Positions 7,372-14,650 of a DNA stretch of 64,000 nt are shown here, one piece after another. Position 1 is the stretch's first letter. Each line of letters starts with the position of its first letter. The position numbers and the translations under genes are program-made. The notes under the pieces were generated by a model. That model was not told where the DNA came from. It did no database searches and saw only the letters and a list, made by a program, of their open reading frames with translations. Location: NCBI GenBank assembly GCA_014656015.1, contig BNBP01000004.1, positions 1 to 64,000 on the forward strand, read 5' to 3'. The stretch is from Streptomyces griseoaurantiacus. GTDB taxonomy: Bacteria; Actinomycetota; Actinomycetes; Streptomycetales; Streptomycetaceae.

Positions 7372-8075
7372 CGCCTCCCTTCACCGGACTGGCCGCCGGT
7401 GGCGCGGCGGGCGGTGCCCCTGGCCGCGGCGGTCTTCCTGGCCGGTGCCTTCTTCGCGGTGCGTGCGGTCTTCTTGGCGGCGCCCCCGGCTCCACCGGCG
7501 GCCCCGTCGCCCTCGCCCGTCCGCTTGGCGGGGGCCTTCTTGGCCGCCTTGCGGGCGGGCGCCTTCTTCGCGGGACGGCGGCGCGGGGCCTCGTCCCGGT
7601 CCTTCGAGCGGTCCGCCGAGCGGTCCTCGTCGCCGGAGCGGTCCTTCGAGCGGTCCTCGGCGGACTCCTGCTCCTCGCGGCCGCGGTCCTCGTCCTCCTC
7701 GACGCCTTCGTCGCCGTCACCGGCGTCGTCGGCGTCGTCGGCGGTCCCGGGGAGGACACCGGAGGCCTGGTCGCGGAGCTGACCGGTGCGGCTGTGCAGC
7801 CGGTCGGCGAGCGTGGAGATCTGCCGCTCCACGAGTGCGCCGGAGGCGGCCTTGCCGACCCCGCGCAGATCCTGGCGGAGCTGGTCGCCGATCTCCTTGA
7901 ACTGCGGATTGCTCTTGAGCTGCTGGCTCACCAGGTCGGCCACGGCGCGCGGGCTGAGCTGCATCTTCTTGCCCGCGACGAGCGTGCCGACGGCGAAGGC
8001 CATCTTCATCTTCTTGGTACGTCCCAGGACGTACCCGGCCCCTATGGCGAGGCCCAATGCCGTTCGGTTCATCAT
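7368..8075 (-). CDS. gvpY: GvpY-type protein with Lys/Ala-rich tail
   Basis: A 235-residue protein at the position of Streptomyces gvpY. The N-terminus has a hydrophobic glycine-rich patch 'ALGLAIGAGYVLGRTKKMKMAFAVG', then a helical segment to about residue 110. Residues 110-160 are acidic Asp/Glu/Arg/Ser ('DRSKDRSGDEDRSADRSKDR'). The last 75 residues are strongly basic with histone H1-like motifs 'RRRPAKKAPARK', 'AAKKAPAKR' and 'TAKKAPARKTAA'. No enzyme motif is visible and the role is unknown; the tail could bind nucleic acid or the acidic tail of the neighbouring gvpZ product. Start and stop both overlap neighbouring genes as ATGA. Confidence 0.75.
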   Translation of the reverse strand: MMNRTALGLAIGAGYVLGRTKKMKMAFAVGTLVAGKKMQLSPRAVADLVSQQLKSNPQFKEIGDQLRQDLRGVGKAASGALVERQISTLADRLHSRTGQLRDQASGVLPGTADDADDAGDGDEGVEEDEDRGREEQESAEDRSKDRSGDEDRSADRSKDRDEAPRRRPAKKAPARKAAKKAPAKRTGEGDGAAGGAGGAAKKTARTAKKAPARKTAAARGTARRATGGQSGEGRR

Positions 8076-8332
8076 GCCGTCCCGTTGTCCGTCGACCCTG
8101 TGCGGCCCATGCCGATCTCCATGCGGTCCAGAAGCGCGTCCTCCTGTACGTCGAACTCTTCCTCGGTGATCTCGCCCGCCTCGAGACGGCGCTCGAGCTG
8201 GGCGAGCTCGGCCCGGATGTTCGCCGGGTCGTAGTACTGGCGCTCCGCCTCGGCGACCACCTGTCTGATCGCCCAGTAGCTGCCGCGCGCCGGTGCGAGC
8301 GGCAGCATCAGGACCTCGCTGAGCAGTCCCAT
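8072..8332 (-). CDS. gvpG: Gas vesicle protein GvpG
   Basis: An 86-residue GvpG family protein: N-terminal 'LLSEVLMLPLAPARGSYWAI', then a helical, charged stretch 'EAERQYYDPANIRAELAQLE' and 'GEITEEEFDVQEDALLDRM'. That order (hydrophobic leader, 'YYDP', 'GEI-EEEF---E--LL-R') is the family signature. GvpG is an accessory assembly protein usually encoded between gvpF and gvpL. It starts three bases after the gvpF stop and its own stop overlaps the gvpY start. Confidence 0.9.
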   Translation of the reverse strand: MGLLSEVLMLPLAPARGSYWAIRQVVAEAERQYYDPANIRAELAQLERRLEAGEITEEEFDVQEDALLDRMEIGMGRTGSTDNGTA

Positions 8333-8335
8333 GGC

Positions 8336-9106
8336 CTACTCCTCGGCCGCCACCGTGCCGCTCGGCGTCCTGGCGGGCTCGGCGGGGCCCGGCTCGACGA
8401 AGCTGTAGGGCGGCAGCGGCCCGTTGACCCGCAGTTCGAGGTGCGGGTTGTTCTTGCGGACCTCGTCGACGGCCTCCACGAAGCGCGCGGAGCCGTCACG
8501 GGGCACCAGGAACGAGACGTTGGCGAGCCAGCCGGTGGAGTCGGGGCCGGGGCTGACCGCCTCGGCGGCCGGCTCGAGCTGCCGCCGCACCTCGTCGGCG
8601 TCCGTCGACTCCAGGCGCTGCACGGCCTGCGCGACCATCTCGCCGAGCCGCAGCTTGTCCTCGTGGCTCCCGCCGCCGGAGCGCCGGTTGGACTCCGCGA
8701 GGGCGCGCAGCTCCGGGTTCTCGGACATGACGCGGTAGAGCACGGCCTCCTCGTTGTGGGTGGCCTTGATGTTGTACTCGACGCGGCCGTCCAGGGCGGC
8801 GAGCCGCTCCCGGTAGTGCTCGGCCCGCTCCTGCAGCACCTGGGCGACGGCGTCGTCGTCCGGGGCGAGGCTGCCGAAACGCATCGGCAGCACGGAGCCG
8901 CCCGCACCCGCCTCGCTCAGCACGGTCTGGTGGGCGAGCAGGTCCCTGCGCTTGGGGCGCAGCCCCTCGGGGGCGTCACTGACGATGGCCGTCAGGCCGC
9001 CTCCCTCGACGGTCCTGAGCGGGCGGGCCGGGTCACCGACACCGGCCAGTTCCTCCGGGAGCGAGGAGTGCGAGCCCGCGGTGATGCCGTAGACGTACGT
9101 GCTCAC
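8336..9106 (-). CDS. gvpF: Gas vesicle protein GvpF (GvpF/GvpL family)
   Basis: A 256-residue GvpF/L family protein. It begins '[11 protein letters not shown]', has '[20 protein letters not shown]', '[20 protein letters not shown]' and '[15 protein letters not shown]' in the N-terminal alpha/beta domain, and closes with '[16 protein letters not shown]', the family end motif. Compared with gvpL in the same operon it lacks the Gly/Glu loop. Known GvpF proteins contact GvpA during nucleation. The ATG at 9106 overlaps the gvpA stop by four bases. A Thr/Ala/Glu tail of about 15 residues follows the family end. Confidence 0.9.
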   Translation of the reverse strand: MSTYVYGITAGSHSSLPEELAGVGDPARPLRTVEGGGLTAIVSDAPEGLRPKRRDLLAHQTVLSEAGAGGSVLPMRFGSLAPDDDAVAQVLQERAEHYRERLAALDGRVEYNIKATHNEEAVLYRVMSENPELRALAESNRRSGGGSHEDKLRLGEMVAQAVQRLESTDADEVRRQLEPAAEAVSPGPDSTGWLANVSFLVPRDGSARFVEAVDEVRKNNPHLELRVNGPLPPYSFVEPGPAEPARTPSGTVAAEE

Positions 9107-9540
9107 TCCGACTCCTCCTTCTTGCGTGCGGGGGCCCGGCGGGCCCGCGGCCGCGACTCGCTCCGGCTCTCCTCGCCACGGCCCTCGTCACGGGCCTGGC
9201 TGAAGGCGTCGGATATCGTCTGCGCGGCACCCGACAGGGCGCCCTTGGACTTGCCGCGCGCGCCGGACTCGGTCATCTCACCGACCAGTTCGGGCAGGCC
9301 GGTGCTCTTGTTGGGGCCCGACTCCAGGTCGAGCCGGTTGCAGGCCTCGGCGAAGCGCAGGTAGGTGTCGACGCTGGCCACGACGACCCGGACGTCGATC
9401 TTCAGAATCTCGATGCCTACGAGGGACACACGGACGAACGCGTCGATCACCAATCCCCGGTCGAGGACGAGTTCGAGAACGTCGTAGAGGCCGCTGGAGC
9501 CGCCTCCACCTCCGGACTGCTGGGCCGGAACTACGGACAT
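9103..9540 (-). CDS. gvpA: Gas vesicle structural protein GvpA, C-terminally extended
   Basis: A 145-residue GvpA-family protein, probably the main shell subunit. The first 70 residues hold the rib-forming core: '[20 protein letters not shown]', '[20 protein letters not shown]' and '[15 protein letters not shown]'. Classical GvpA is about 70-75 residues; here another 75 follow, including a helical part ('[20 protein letters not shown]') and a basic end ('[12 protein letters not shown]'). Such extension is known to me in Streptomyces gvp operons. The gene follows gvpO after 62 bases and overlaps gvpF. The ATG has a weak GGAGGC-type ribosome site (GAAGGAGGC before it in the reading direction). 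Confidence 0.9.
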   Translation of the reverse strand: MSVVPAQQSGGGGGSSGLYDVLELVLDRGLVIDAFVRVSLVGIEILKIDVRVVVASVDTYLRFAEACNRLDLESGPNKSTGLPELVGEMTESGARGKSKGALSGAAQTISDAFSQARDEGRGEESRSESRPRARRAPARKKEESE

Positions 9541-9602
9541 ACCGGTGATGCCTCCTTCTATGACGTGTGCGGGGTGTCTCTGCCGCCGGGAAGGGTGTCC
9601 TG

Positions 9603-9977
9603 TCAGCCGCCCGACCGGCGGTCGGACCGGCCGCGCTCGTAGCGGCGGACCCGTCGGTAACCGGCCAGGTCGCCCTCGGCGGTCAGTTCCACCTCGTAGC
9701 TGGCGAGCAGGCTCATCGTGTCGGGGACGCGGGACAGTTCCAGGACCTCGATCTCCAGGCTCCAGCCGTCGTCCGTGCGCGCGAAGGACGACACGGATTC
9801 GGCCTCCAGACCGGTGAGTTCGACGAACTGCGCGCTTCCCTTGCGCACGACTTCCATCGGCGTCATGGCTTTTCTTCTCGTGCTTCCCCGGGCCTCCTCG
9901 GCCTCGTCGGACTTCTCGGACCTGCTGGTCCGTTCGGATGAATCTCGTGAATTCGATGCATGGGATGTGTTCGACAT
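9603..9977 (-). CDS. gvpO: Gas vesicle protein GvpO
   Basis: A 124-residue GvpO family protein, first gene of the gas vesicle operon. The conserved part is residues about 38-115: '[25 protein letters not shown]' region, then '[20 protein letters not shown]' and '[19 protein letters not shown]'. The N-terminal 35 residues are Ser/Glu/Arg-rich and probably disordered. GvpO is an essential accessory or regulatory factor in haloarchaea; its bacterial role is unclear. The ATG at 9977 was chosen because ACGAGG lies nine bases upstream and the family begins here; a longer frame to 10076 exists but runs through the presumed promoter. Confidence 0.88.
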   Translation of the reverse strand: MSNTSHASNSRDSSERTSRSEKSDEAEEARGSTRRKAMTPMEVVRKGSAQFVELTGLEAESVSSFARTDDGWSLEIEVLELSRVPDTMSLLASYEVELTAEGDLAGYRRVRRYERGRSDRRSGG

Positions 9978-9995
9978 GGCCACCTCGTAAAGCGG

Positions 9996-10019
9996 GTGCC
10001 CCGCGTCTCCCTCGCAAAC
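9996..10019 (-). promoter_or_regulatory. Putative sigma-B-like promoter of the gvp operon
   Basis: Read on the minus strand, GTTT (10019-10016) is followed after 14 bases by GGGCAC (10001-9996), one mismatch from the sigma-B consensus GNNT-N14-16-GGGTAC. Transcription would start about 12 bases before the gvpO ATG, a short leader that still contains the GAGG ribosome site. Stress control of gvp operons in Streptomyces is, from memory, reported, which makes this site plausible but not proven. Confidence 0.4.
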
Positions 10020-10083
10020 CTGTGGGGGCGGTTTTGAGACAGCGGGATGCCGCTCCGCGCTGTTTCCCGGCGTCACGGCCCGG

Positions 10084-11043
10084 TCAGCGCAGGGCGTCGA
10101 GCCGGCGGCGGGCCGGGCCGAGGGCGCGCCCGGTGCGTGGCAGCTCGCGCCAGGGGCCGGTGCGGGCCTGGTCGACGGCGTCGGCGAGGGTCCAGCGGCG
10201 GGCGTGCAGGCCGGGGTCGTCGAGCTGCTCCCAGGCCAGCGGCGCGGCCACGGGGGCGCCGGGCAGGGCGCGCACGCTCCAGGGGGCGACGGCGGTCTGC
10301 GCGTAGGCGTTGCGCTGCACGTCCAGGTAGAGGCGGTCGCCGCGGTCCTTCTTGCGGGCGGCGGTGGTGAGCCGGTCGGGGTGGGCGGCGGCGAGGGTGT
10401 CGGCGACGTCCCGCGCGAAGGCGCGCACCTCCTCGTAGCCGTGCCGCCCGTCGAGCGGGACGATCACGTGCAGGCCCCGGGAGCCGGTGGTCATCAGGGC
10501 GGAGGGCAACCGCAGTTCCCCGAGCAGCTCCCCCAGATGCCGGGCGGTCTCCCGGACCAGGGGGAAGTCGTCCTCCCCGGCTGGATCCAGGTCGAAGACC
10601 AGCCGGTCGGGGCGGTCGAGGTTCCCGCTCCGGGAGAGCCAGCGGTGCAGGGTGAGGCACGCCTGGTCGGCGAGGTAGACCAAGGTGGCCGTGTTCTGGC
10701 ACACCGGGTGGCAGACCGTGCCGCCCTCCTTCGCCACCTCGACCCGGGCGATCCAGTCGGGGTAGTGCGGGGAGACGTTCTTCTGCATGAAGCGCGGCCC
10801 CCCGGCGCCGTCCGGATGCCGTTCCAGCATGAGCGGCCGGTCGCGGAGCTGCGGCAGGAGGTACGGGGCGACGGACCGGTAGTACTCGACCAGATCGGCC
10901 TTGGTGTACTCCGGGCCGCCGCTCCCGTCCCCGCCGCCGCTCCCGTCCCCGTCCCCACCGCCGGGCGGCGGGAAGAGCACCTTGTCCGGCCGGTGGATCC
11001 GGAGGGTGTGCCGGCCCGCCCGTACGCTCCGCCCGCCGCTCAT
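10084..11043 (-). CDS. LigD-type polymerase-domain protein (primase-polymerase)
   Basis: A 319-residue stand-alone homologue of the polymerase domain of LigD, the archaeo-eukaryotic primase fold used in bacterial end joining. Landmarks are 'LTKADL'-like 'YTKADLVEYYRSVAPYLLPQL', 'RPLMLERHPDG', the metal-binding 'VFDLDPAG' (Asp-x-Asp at about 148-150), and 'TTGSRGLHVIVPL' with the conserved S/GLH. The C-terminal segment has 'RNAYAQTAVAPWSVRALPGAPVAAPL', also typical. No ligase or nuclease domain is attached. A Gly/Asp/Ser linker insert (about 28-43) is unusual. It starts one base after the tkt stop, so it is co-transcribed with ndh and tkt, and gvpO begins 106 bases downstream. Confidence 0.88.
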   Translation of the reverse strand: MSGGRSVRAGRHTLRIHRPDKVLFPPPGGGDGDGSGGGDGSGGPEYTKADLVEYYRSVAPYLLPQLRDRPLMLERHPDGAGGPRFMQKNVSPHYPDWIARVEVAKEGGTVCHPVCQNTATLVYLADQACLTLHRWLSRSGNLDRPDRLVFDLDPAGEDDFPLVRETARHLGELLGELRLPSALMTTGSRGLHVIVPLDGRHGYEEVRAFARDVADTLAAAHPDRLTTAARKKDRGDRLYLDVQRNAYAQTAVAPWSVRALPGAPVAAPLAWEQLDDPGLHARRWTLADAVDQARTGPWRELPRTGRALGPARRRLDALR

Positions 11044-11044
11044 C

Positions 11045-12892
11045 TCAGCGCACCACGGCCTGTTCCACGAGCAGCCGGGCCGCGGCCGCGATGGACTCGG
11101 CGTCGATGCCCGCGGCGTGCAGCTGCTCCTCCGGGGAGGCCGATCCGGGCATGTTCCGCACGGCGAGGCGCACCAGGCGCGGCACCGGGCGGCCGTCGCC
11201 GAAGGCGTCGAGCACGGCGTCGCCGAGGCCGCCCTCCTCGTGGTGGTCCTCGACGGTGATCAGGCAGCCGGTCTGCTCGGCGGCCTCGCGCAGGGTGCGC
11301 CGATCGACGGGCTTGACCGAGTACAGGTCGACGACGCGGACCCGGATGCCGGACTCGGCGAGGCTGTCGGCGGCGGCCAGCGCCTCGTGGACGGTGACAC
11401 CGGCGGCGACCAGGGTGAGCCGGTCCTCCTCGGAGGAGCGCAGCACCTTGCTGCCGCCGACGGGGAACTCCTCCTCGGGCCCGTAGAGCACCGGGGCCTC
11501 GCCGCGCGAGGTGCGCAGGTAGCGGATGCCGTCGAGGCCCGCCATGGCGGCGGTGAGCTTGGCGGTCTGGTTGGCGTCGCACGGGTACAGCACGGTCGAG
11601 CCGTACACGGAGCGGAACATCGCCAGGTCCTCCAGGCCCATCTGCGAGGGGCCGTCCTGCCCGATGGAGACACCGGCGTGCGAGCCGTTGACGCAGATCC
11701 CGGCGCCGCTGACGGCCGCCATGCGGACGAAGTCGTGCGCGCGGGAGAGGAACGCGGCGAACGTGGAGGCGTACGGCACCCAGCCGCGGGTGGCGACGCC
11801 GACGGCGGCCGCGATCATCTGCTGCTCGGCGATGTAGCACTCGATGTACCGCTCGGGGTGCTCCTTGGCGAAGAACTCCGCGCGGGTGGAGTCGCCGACC
11901 TCGCCGTCCACGACGACGACGTCCCCACGGGCGTGGCCGAGCGCGGCCAGTGCCTCGCCGAAGGCGTTGCGGGTGGCGACCTCGTCCCCCTTCTCGTAGC
12001 GGGGCAGCTCCAGGGTGCCGGTGGGCACGGAGTGCAGCGCGCGGGCCTCGGGCGGGGACTGCACCGTCACCCGCAGGTCCCGGACGCCACCCAGCTCCTC
12101 GATGGCCTCGTCGGCGTCCTTGACCGGCTTGCCGTGCAGGCCCTCGCGGTCCTCGGTGGCCTTGACGCCCTTGCCCTTGAGGGTGCGGGCGAGGATCACC
12201 GTGGGCTGTCCGGTGGTGGAGCGGGCCTCGCCGAAGGCACGGTCGACGGCCTCCACGTCGTGGCCCTCGACCTCCACGGTGTGCCAGCCGAAGGCCTTGA
12301 AACGGCGGGCGTAGGCGTCCAGGTCGTGCCCGTGGCGGGTGGCGCCGCGCTGGCCGAGCCGGTTGACGTCGACGATCGCGGTGAGGTTGTCGAGGTTCTC
12401 GTACGCGGCGTGCTCGGCGGCCTCCCAGACGGAGCCCTCGGCGAGTTCGCTGTCGCCGCACAGCACCCACACCCGGTGGTCGGCGTGGTCGAGCCGCTTT
12501 CCGGCGAGCGCGATGCCGACGCCGACCGGGAGGCCCTGGCCGAGCGAACCGGTGGCGGTCTCCACCCAGGGGAGCTGCCGGGGTGTCGGGTGCCCCTCGA
12601 GCCGGCTCCCCTGCGAGCGGAAGGTCAGCAGCTCCTCGTCGTCCACGACGCCGGCGGCCTTGTACGCCGCGTAGAGCAGCGGGGAGGCGTGGCCCTTGGA
12701 GAGGACGAACCGGTCGTTGGCGGGGTGCTGGGGGCGCGCGAAGTCGTAGCGCAGGTGGTGGGCGAGCAGGACGGCCATCAGATCGGCGGCCGACATCGAG
12801 GACGTGGGGTGCCCGGAGCCGGCGGCGGCCGCGGCACGCACACTGTCGACGCGCAACTGCTGCGCGAGCTCGGTGAGTTGCTCGTTGTTCAT
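11045..12892 (-). CDS. tkt: Transketolase (short, animal-type)
   Basis: A 615-residue thiamine diphosphate enzyme transferring two-carbon units in the pentose phosphate pathway. The N-terminal TPP domain has 'AGSGHPTSSMSAADL', 'HASPLLYAAYK', 'VETATGSLGQGL' and the cofactor/Mg motif 'CGDSELAEGSVWEA' ending in 'IVDVNRLGQ'; the middle domain has 'YIECYIAEQQM' (catalytic Glu for TPP activation) and 'GPSQMGLEDL'; the C-terminal domain follows from about 480. Length and sequence fit the short 620-residue transketolase group rather than the 690-residue bacterial TktA. The usual GDG of the TPP motif is GDS here. The ATG overlaps the ndh stop by four bases. Confidence 0.9.
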   Translation of the reverse strand: MNNEQLTELAQQLRVDSVRAAAAAGSGHPTSSMSAADLMAVLLAHHLRYDFARPQHPANDRFVLSKGHASPLLYAAYKAAGVVDDEELLTFRSQGSRLEGHPTPRQLPWVETATGSLGQGLPVGVGIALAGKRLDHADHRVWVLCGDSELAEGSVWEAAEHAAYENLDNLTAIVDVNRLGQRGATRHGHDLDAYARRFKAFGWHTVEVEGHDVEAVDRAFGEARSTTGQPTVILARTLKGKGVKATEDREGLHGKPVKDADEAIEELGGVRDLRVTVQSPPEARALHSVPTGTLELPRYEKGDEVATRNAFGEALAALGHARGDVVVVDGEVGDSTRAEFFAKEHPERYIECYIAEQQMIAAAVGVATRGWVPYASTFAAFLSRAHDFVRMAAVSGAGICVNGSHAGVSIGQDGPSQMGLEDLAMFRSVYGSTVLYPCDANQTAKLTAAMAGLDGIRYLRTSRGEAPVLYGPEEEFPVGGSKVLRSSEEDRLTLVAAGVTVHEALAAADSLAESGIRVRVVDLYSVKPVDRRTLREAAEQTGCLITVEDHHEEGGLGDAVLDAFGDGRPVPRLVRLAVRNMPGSASPEEQLHAAGIDAESIAAAARLLVEQAVVR

Positions 12893-14478
12893 GAGTTCCC
12901 TTCCGTGGTCCCGGCCCCGCCGCCGGTCTTGTCGTTCTGCTTGGTCCGCTCGTTCGGCCCGCTCTGGCCGTTCGGCTTGCCCTGCTTGCCGGACCCGCTC
13001 GGCGCGCTCGGCTTGCCCTGTGCGCTCGGCTTGTCCTGCTTGTTCTGCGCGCTCGGCTTGTCCTGCTTGTTCTGCGCGCTCGGCTTGTCCTGCTTGTCCT
13101 GCTTGTTCTGCTTGCTCTGCTTGTTCTCCGCGCTCGGCTTGCTCTCGCCGTCCTGCTTCCCGGACCTGTCCGGCGCCCCGGGCATCCGGGCCAGCTCCGG
13201 CGTGTCCGTGTCCAGGGGCACCGACCAGGACCGCACGAGACCCAACTGGACGCCCTGGCGGGGCAGTACGGCGTCCAACAGCCAGTCGGCGGCGACCCGG
13301 ATGCGGTTGCCGGGCATCGCGGCGAGGTGGTAGCCACGGGTGACCGCGCCCGCGAGCGGCCCCGAGAGCGGGATGCCGAGCGGGTTGGCGGCGGCCTTGA
13401 CCCCGCCGAGGTCGACGACGAAACCGAGGTCGCGGTGGCGGTAGGGGCGCGGGTCGCCCTGCCCGAAGGACGCGGCGATGTTGTGGGCGCAGGTCTTGCC
13501 CTGCCGCCAGGCGTGCTGGGCGGTCATCGGGTAGTACTTCCCGGGGTCCTCCAGGTTGGGCACGGCGGCCGCGTCGCCGCAGGCGAACACCTCGGGCCTG
13601 CCGGGCACCTGGAGGGTGGGCTCGACCAGCAGCCGGCCGCGCTCCAGGGCCAGTCCGGTGGACTCGGCGAGCGGGTCGGGACGGACGCCGACGCACCACA
13701 CCAGGGTGCGGGTGTCCACGGACTCGCCGTCGGTGAGCAGGACGCCCCGGGCGGTGGCCTCCTTCACGGAGGTGCCCATCCGCACCTCGACACCGCGGTC
13801 GCGCAGCACCTGGTCGGCGGTGCGCGAGAGCCGTTCGTCCAGTTCGGGCAGGACCTTCTTGGCGAGGTCGAGCAGCAGCCAGCGCGGGCGCATCCCGGAG
13901 CGCAGCGGGTGCTCCTTGACGAGGTGGTCGGTGAACATCTTCCCCTGGGCGGCAACCTCGGTGCCGGTGTAGCCGGCGCCCACGACGACGAAGGTGCAGC
14001 GGGCGGCGCACTCCTCGGGGTCCTCGGAGCTCGCGGCGAGTTCCACCTGGCGGGTGATGTGGTCGCGCAGGTAGAGGGCCTCGGGCAGGCCGCGGAAGCC
14101 GTGCGCGTGCTCGGCGATGCCGGGGATGGGCAGCAGCTTGTTGACGCTGCCGGCGGCGAGCACCAGCCGGTCGTAGGCGAGTGTGCCCTCGTCGCCCTCG
14201 GGGTTGGTGTAGTGCACCGTGCGGCCGTCGAGGTCGATGCCGTCGGCCTCGCCGAGCACCAGTTTCACCTTCGGCAGGGTGCCGGAGAGGGAGACGGTGA
14301 CGCGGCGGGCCTCCAGGATGCCGGCGGACACCTGGGGCAGCAGCGGCAGGTAGAGGAAGTAGTCCGTCGGGTTGAGAAGGGTGATGTCGGCCTTGCCCCG
14401 GGCCAGCTTGGACAGGGTTCGGGCGGTCTGGTAGCCGGCGAAACCGGCTCCGACGATCAGGATGCGGGGTCGACTCAC
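12889..14478 (-). CDS. ndh: Type II NADH dehydrogenase-like FAD oxidoreductase with repeat tail
   Basis: A 529-residue pyridine nucleotide-disulphide oxidoreductase of the NDH-2 type, which passes electrons from NADH to quinone without pumping protons. FAD motif 'VGAGFAGYQ' at about 8-16, 'GFRGLPEAL', second dinucleotide motif 'VVVGAGYTGTEVA' at about 163-175, and 'FACGDAAAVPN' near 296 are all present. The last 95 residues are low-complexity Lys/Gln/Ser/Pro/Asn with 9-residue repeats of NKQDKPSAQ type, unlike normal NDH-2 tails that dip into the membrane. The GTG at 14478 has GGAGG 7 bases upstream. It heads the ndh-tkt-ligD operon. Confidence 0.88.
   Translation of the reverse strand: MSRPRILIVGAGFAGYQTARTLSKLARGKADITLLNPTDYFLYLPLLPQVSAGILEARRVTVSLSGTLPKVKLVLGEADGIDLDGRTVHYTNPEGDEGTLAYDRLVLAAGSVNKLLPIPGIAEHAHGFRGLPEALYLRDHITRQVELAASSEDPEECAARCTFVVVGAGYTGTEVAAQGKMFTDHLVKEHPLRSGMRPRWLLLDLAKKVLPELDERLSRTADQVLRDRGVEVRMGTSVKEATARGVLLTDGESVDTRTLVWCVGVRPDPLAESTGLALERGRLLVEPTLQVPGRPEVFACGDAAAVPNLEDPGKYYPMTAQHAWRQGKTCAHNIAASFGQGDPRPYRHRDLGFVVDLGGVKAAANPLGIPLSGPLAGAVTRGYHLAAMPGNRIRVAADWLLDAVLPRQGVQLGLVRSWSVPLDTDTPELARMPGAPDRSGKQDGESKPSAENKQSKQNKQDKQDKPSAQNKQDKPSAQNKQDKPSAQGKPSAPSGSGKQGKPNGQSGPNERTKQNDKTGGGAGTTEGNS
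12920..13165. repeat. Tandem repeat encoding the Lys/Gln-rich NDH tail
   Basis: Imperfect 27-base units containing gcgctcggcttgtcctgctt recur about three times between 13020 and 13110, flanked by shorter 9-18 base relatives. All unit lengths are multiples of three, so the frame of the ndh C-terminus is kept. On the coding strand they give NKQDKPSAQ-type repeats. Confidence 0.8.
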
Positions 14479-14650
14479 GATTCGCCTCCGGCGGTGGTCG
14501 GCATGGGTCAAGTGCTCCGGTGCTCGAACAGTCCGCGTCCCCCTGGTCAGGGCGGCCAAACGTGGCCGGGGCCGGGCGGGGCCGCGTTTCGTGGTGGTCG
14601 CCGGGGTTACCCGAACGGATGACCGAACAACCCTGTCGCGGAGGTACCCC

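Noticed and set aside
14644..14649. GGGTAC on the minus strand as a sigma-B promoter for ndh
   Set aside because: No GNNT at 14-16 bases and it would give a leader of about 160 bases; it is also part of the start region of the divergent gene.
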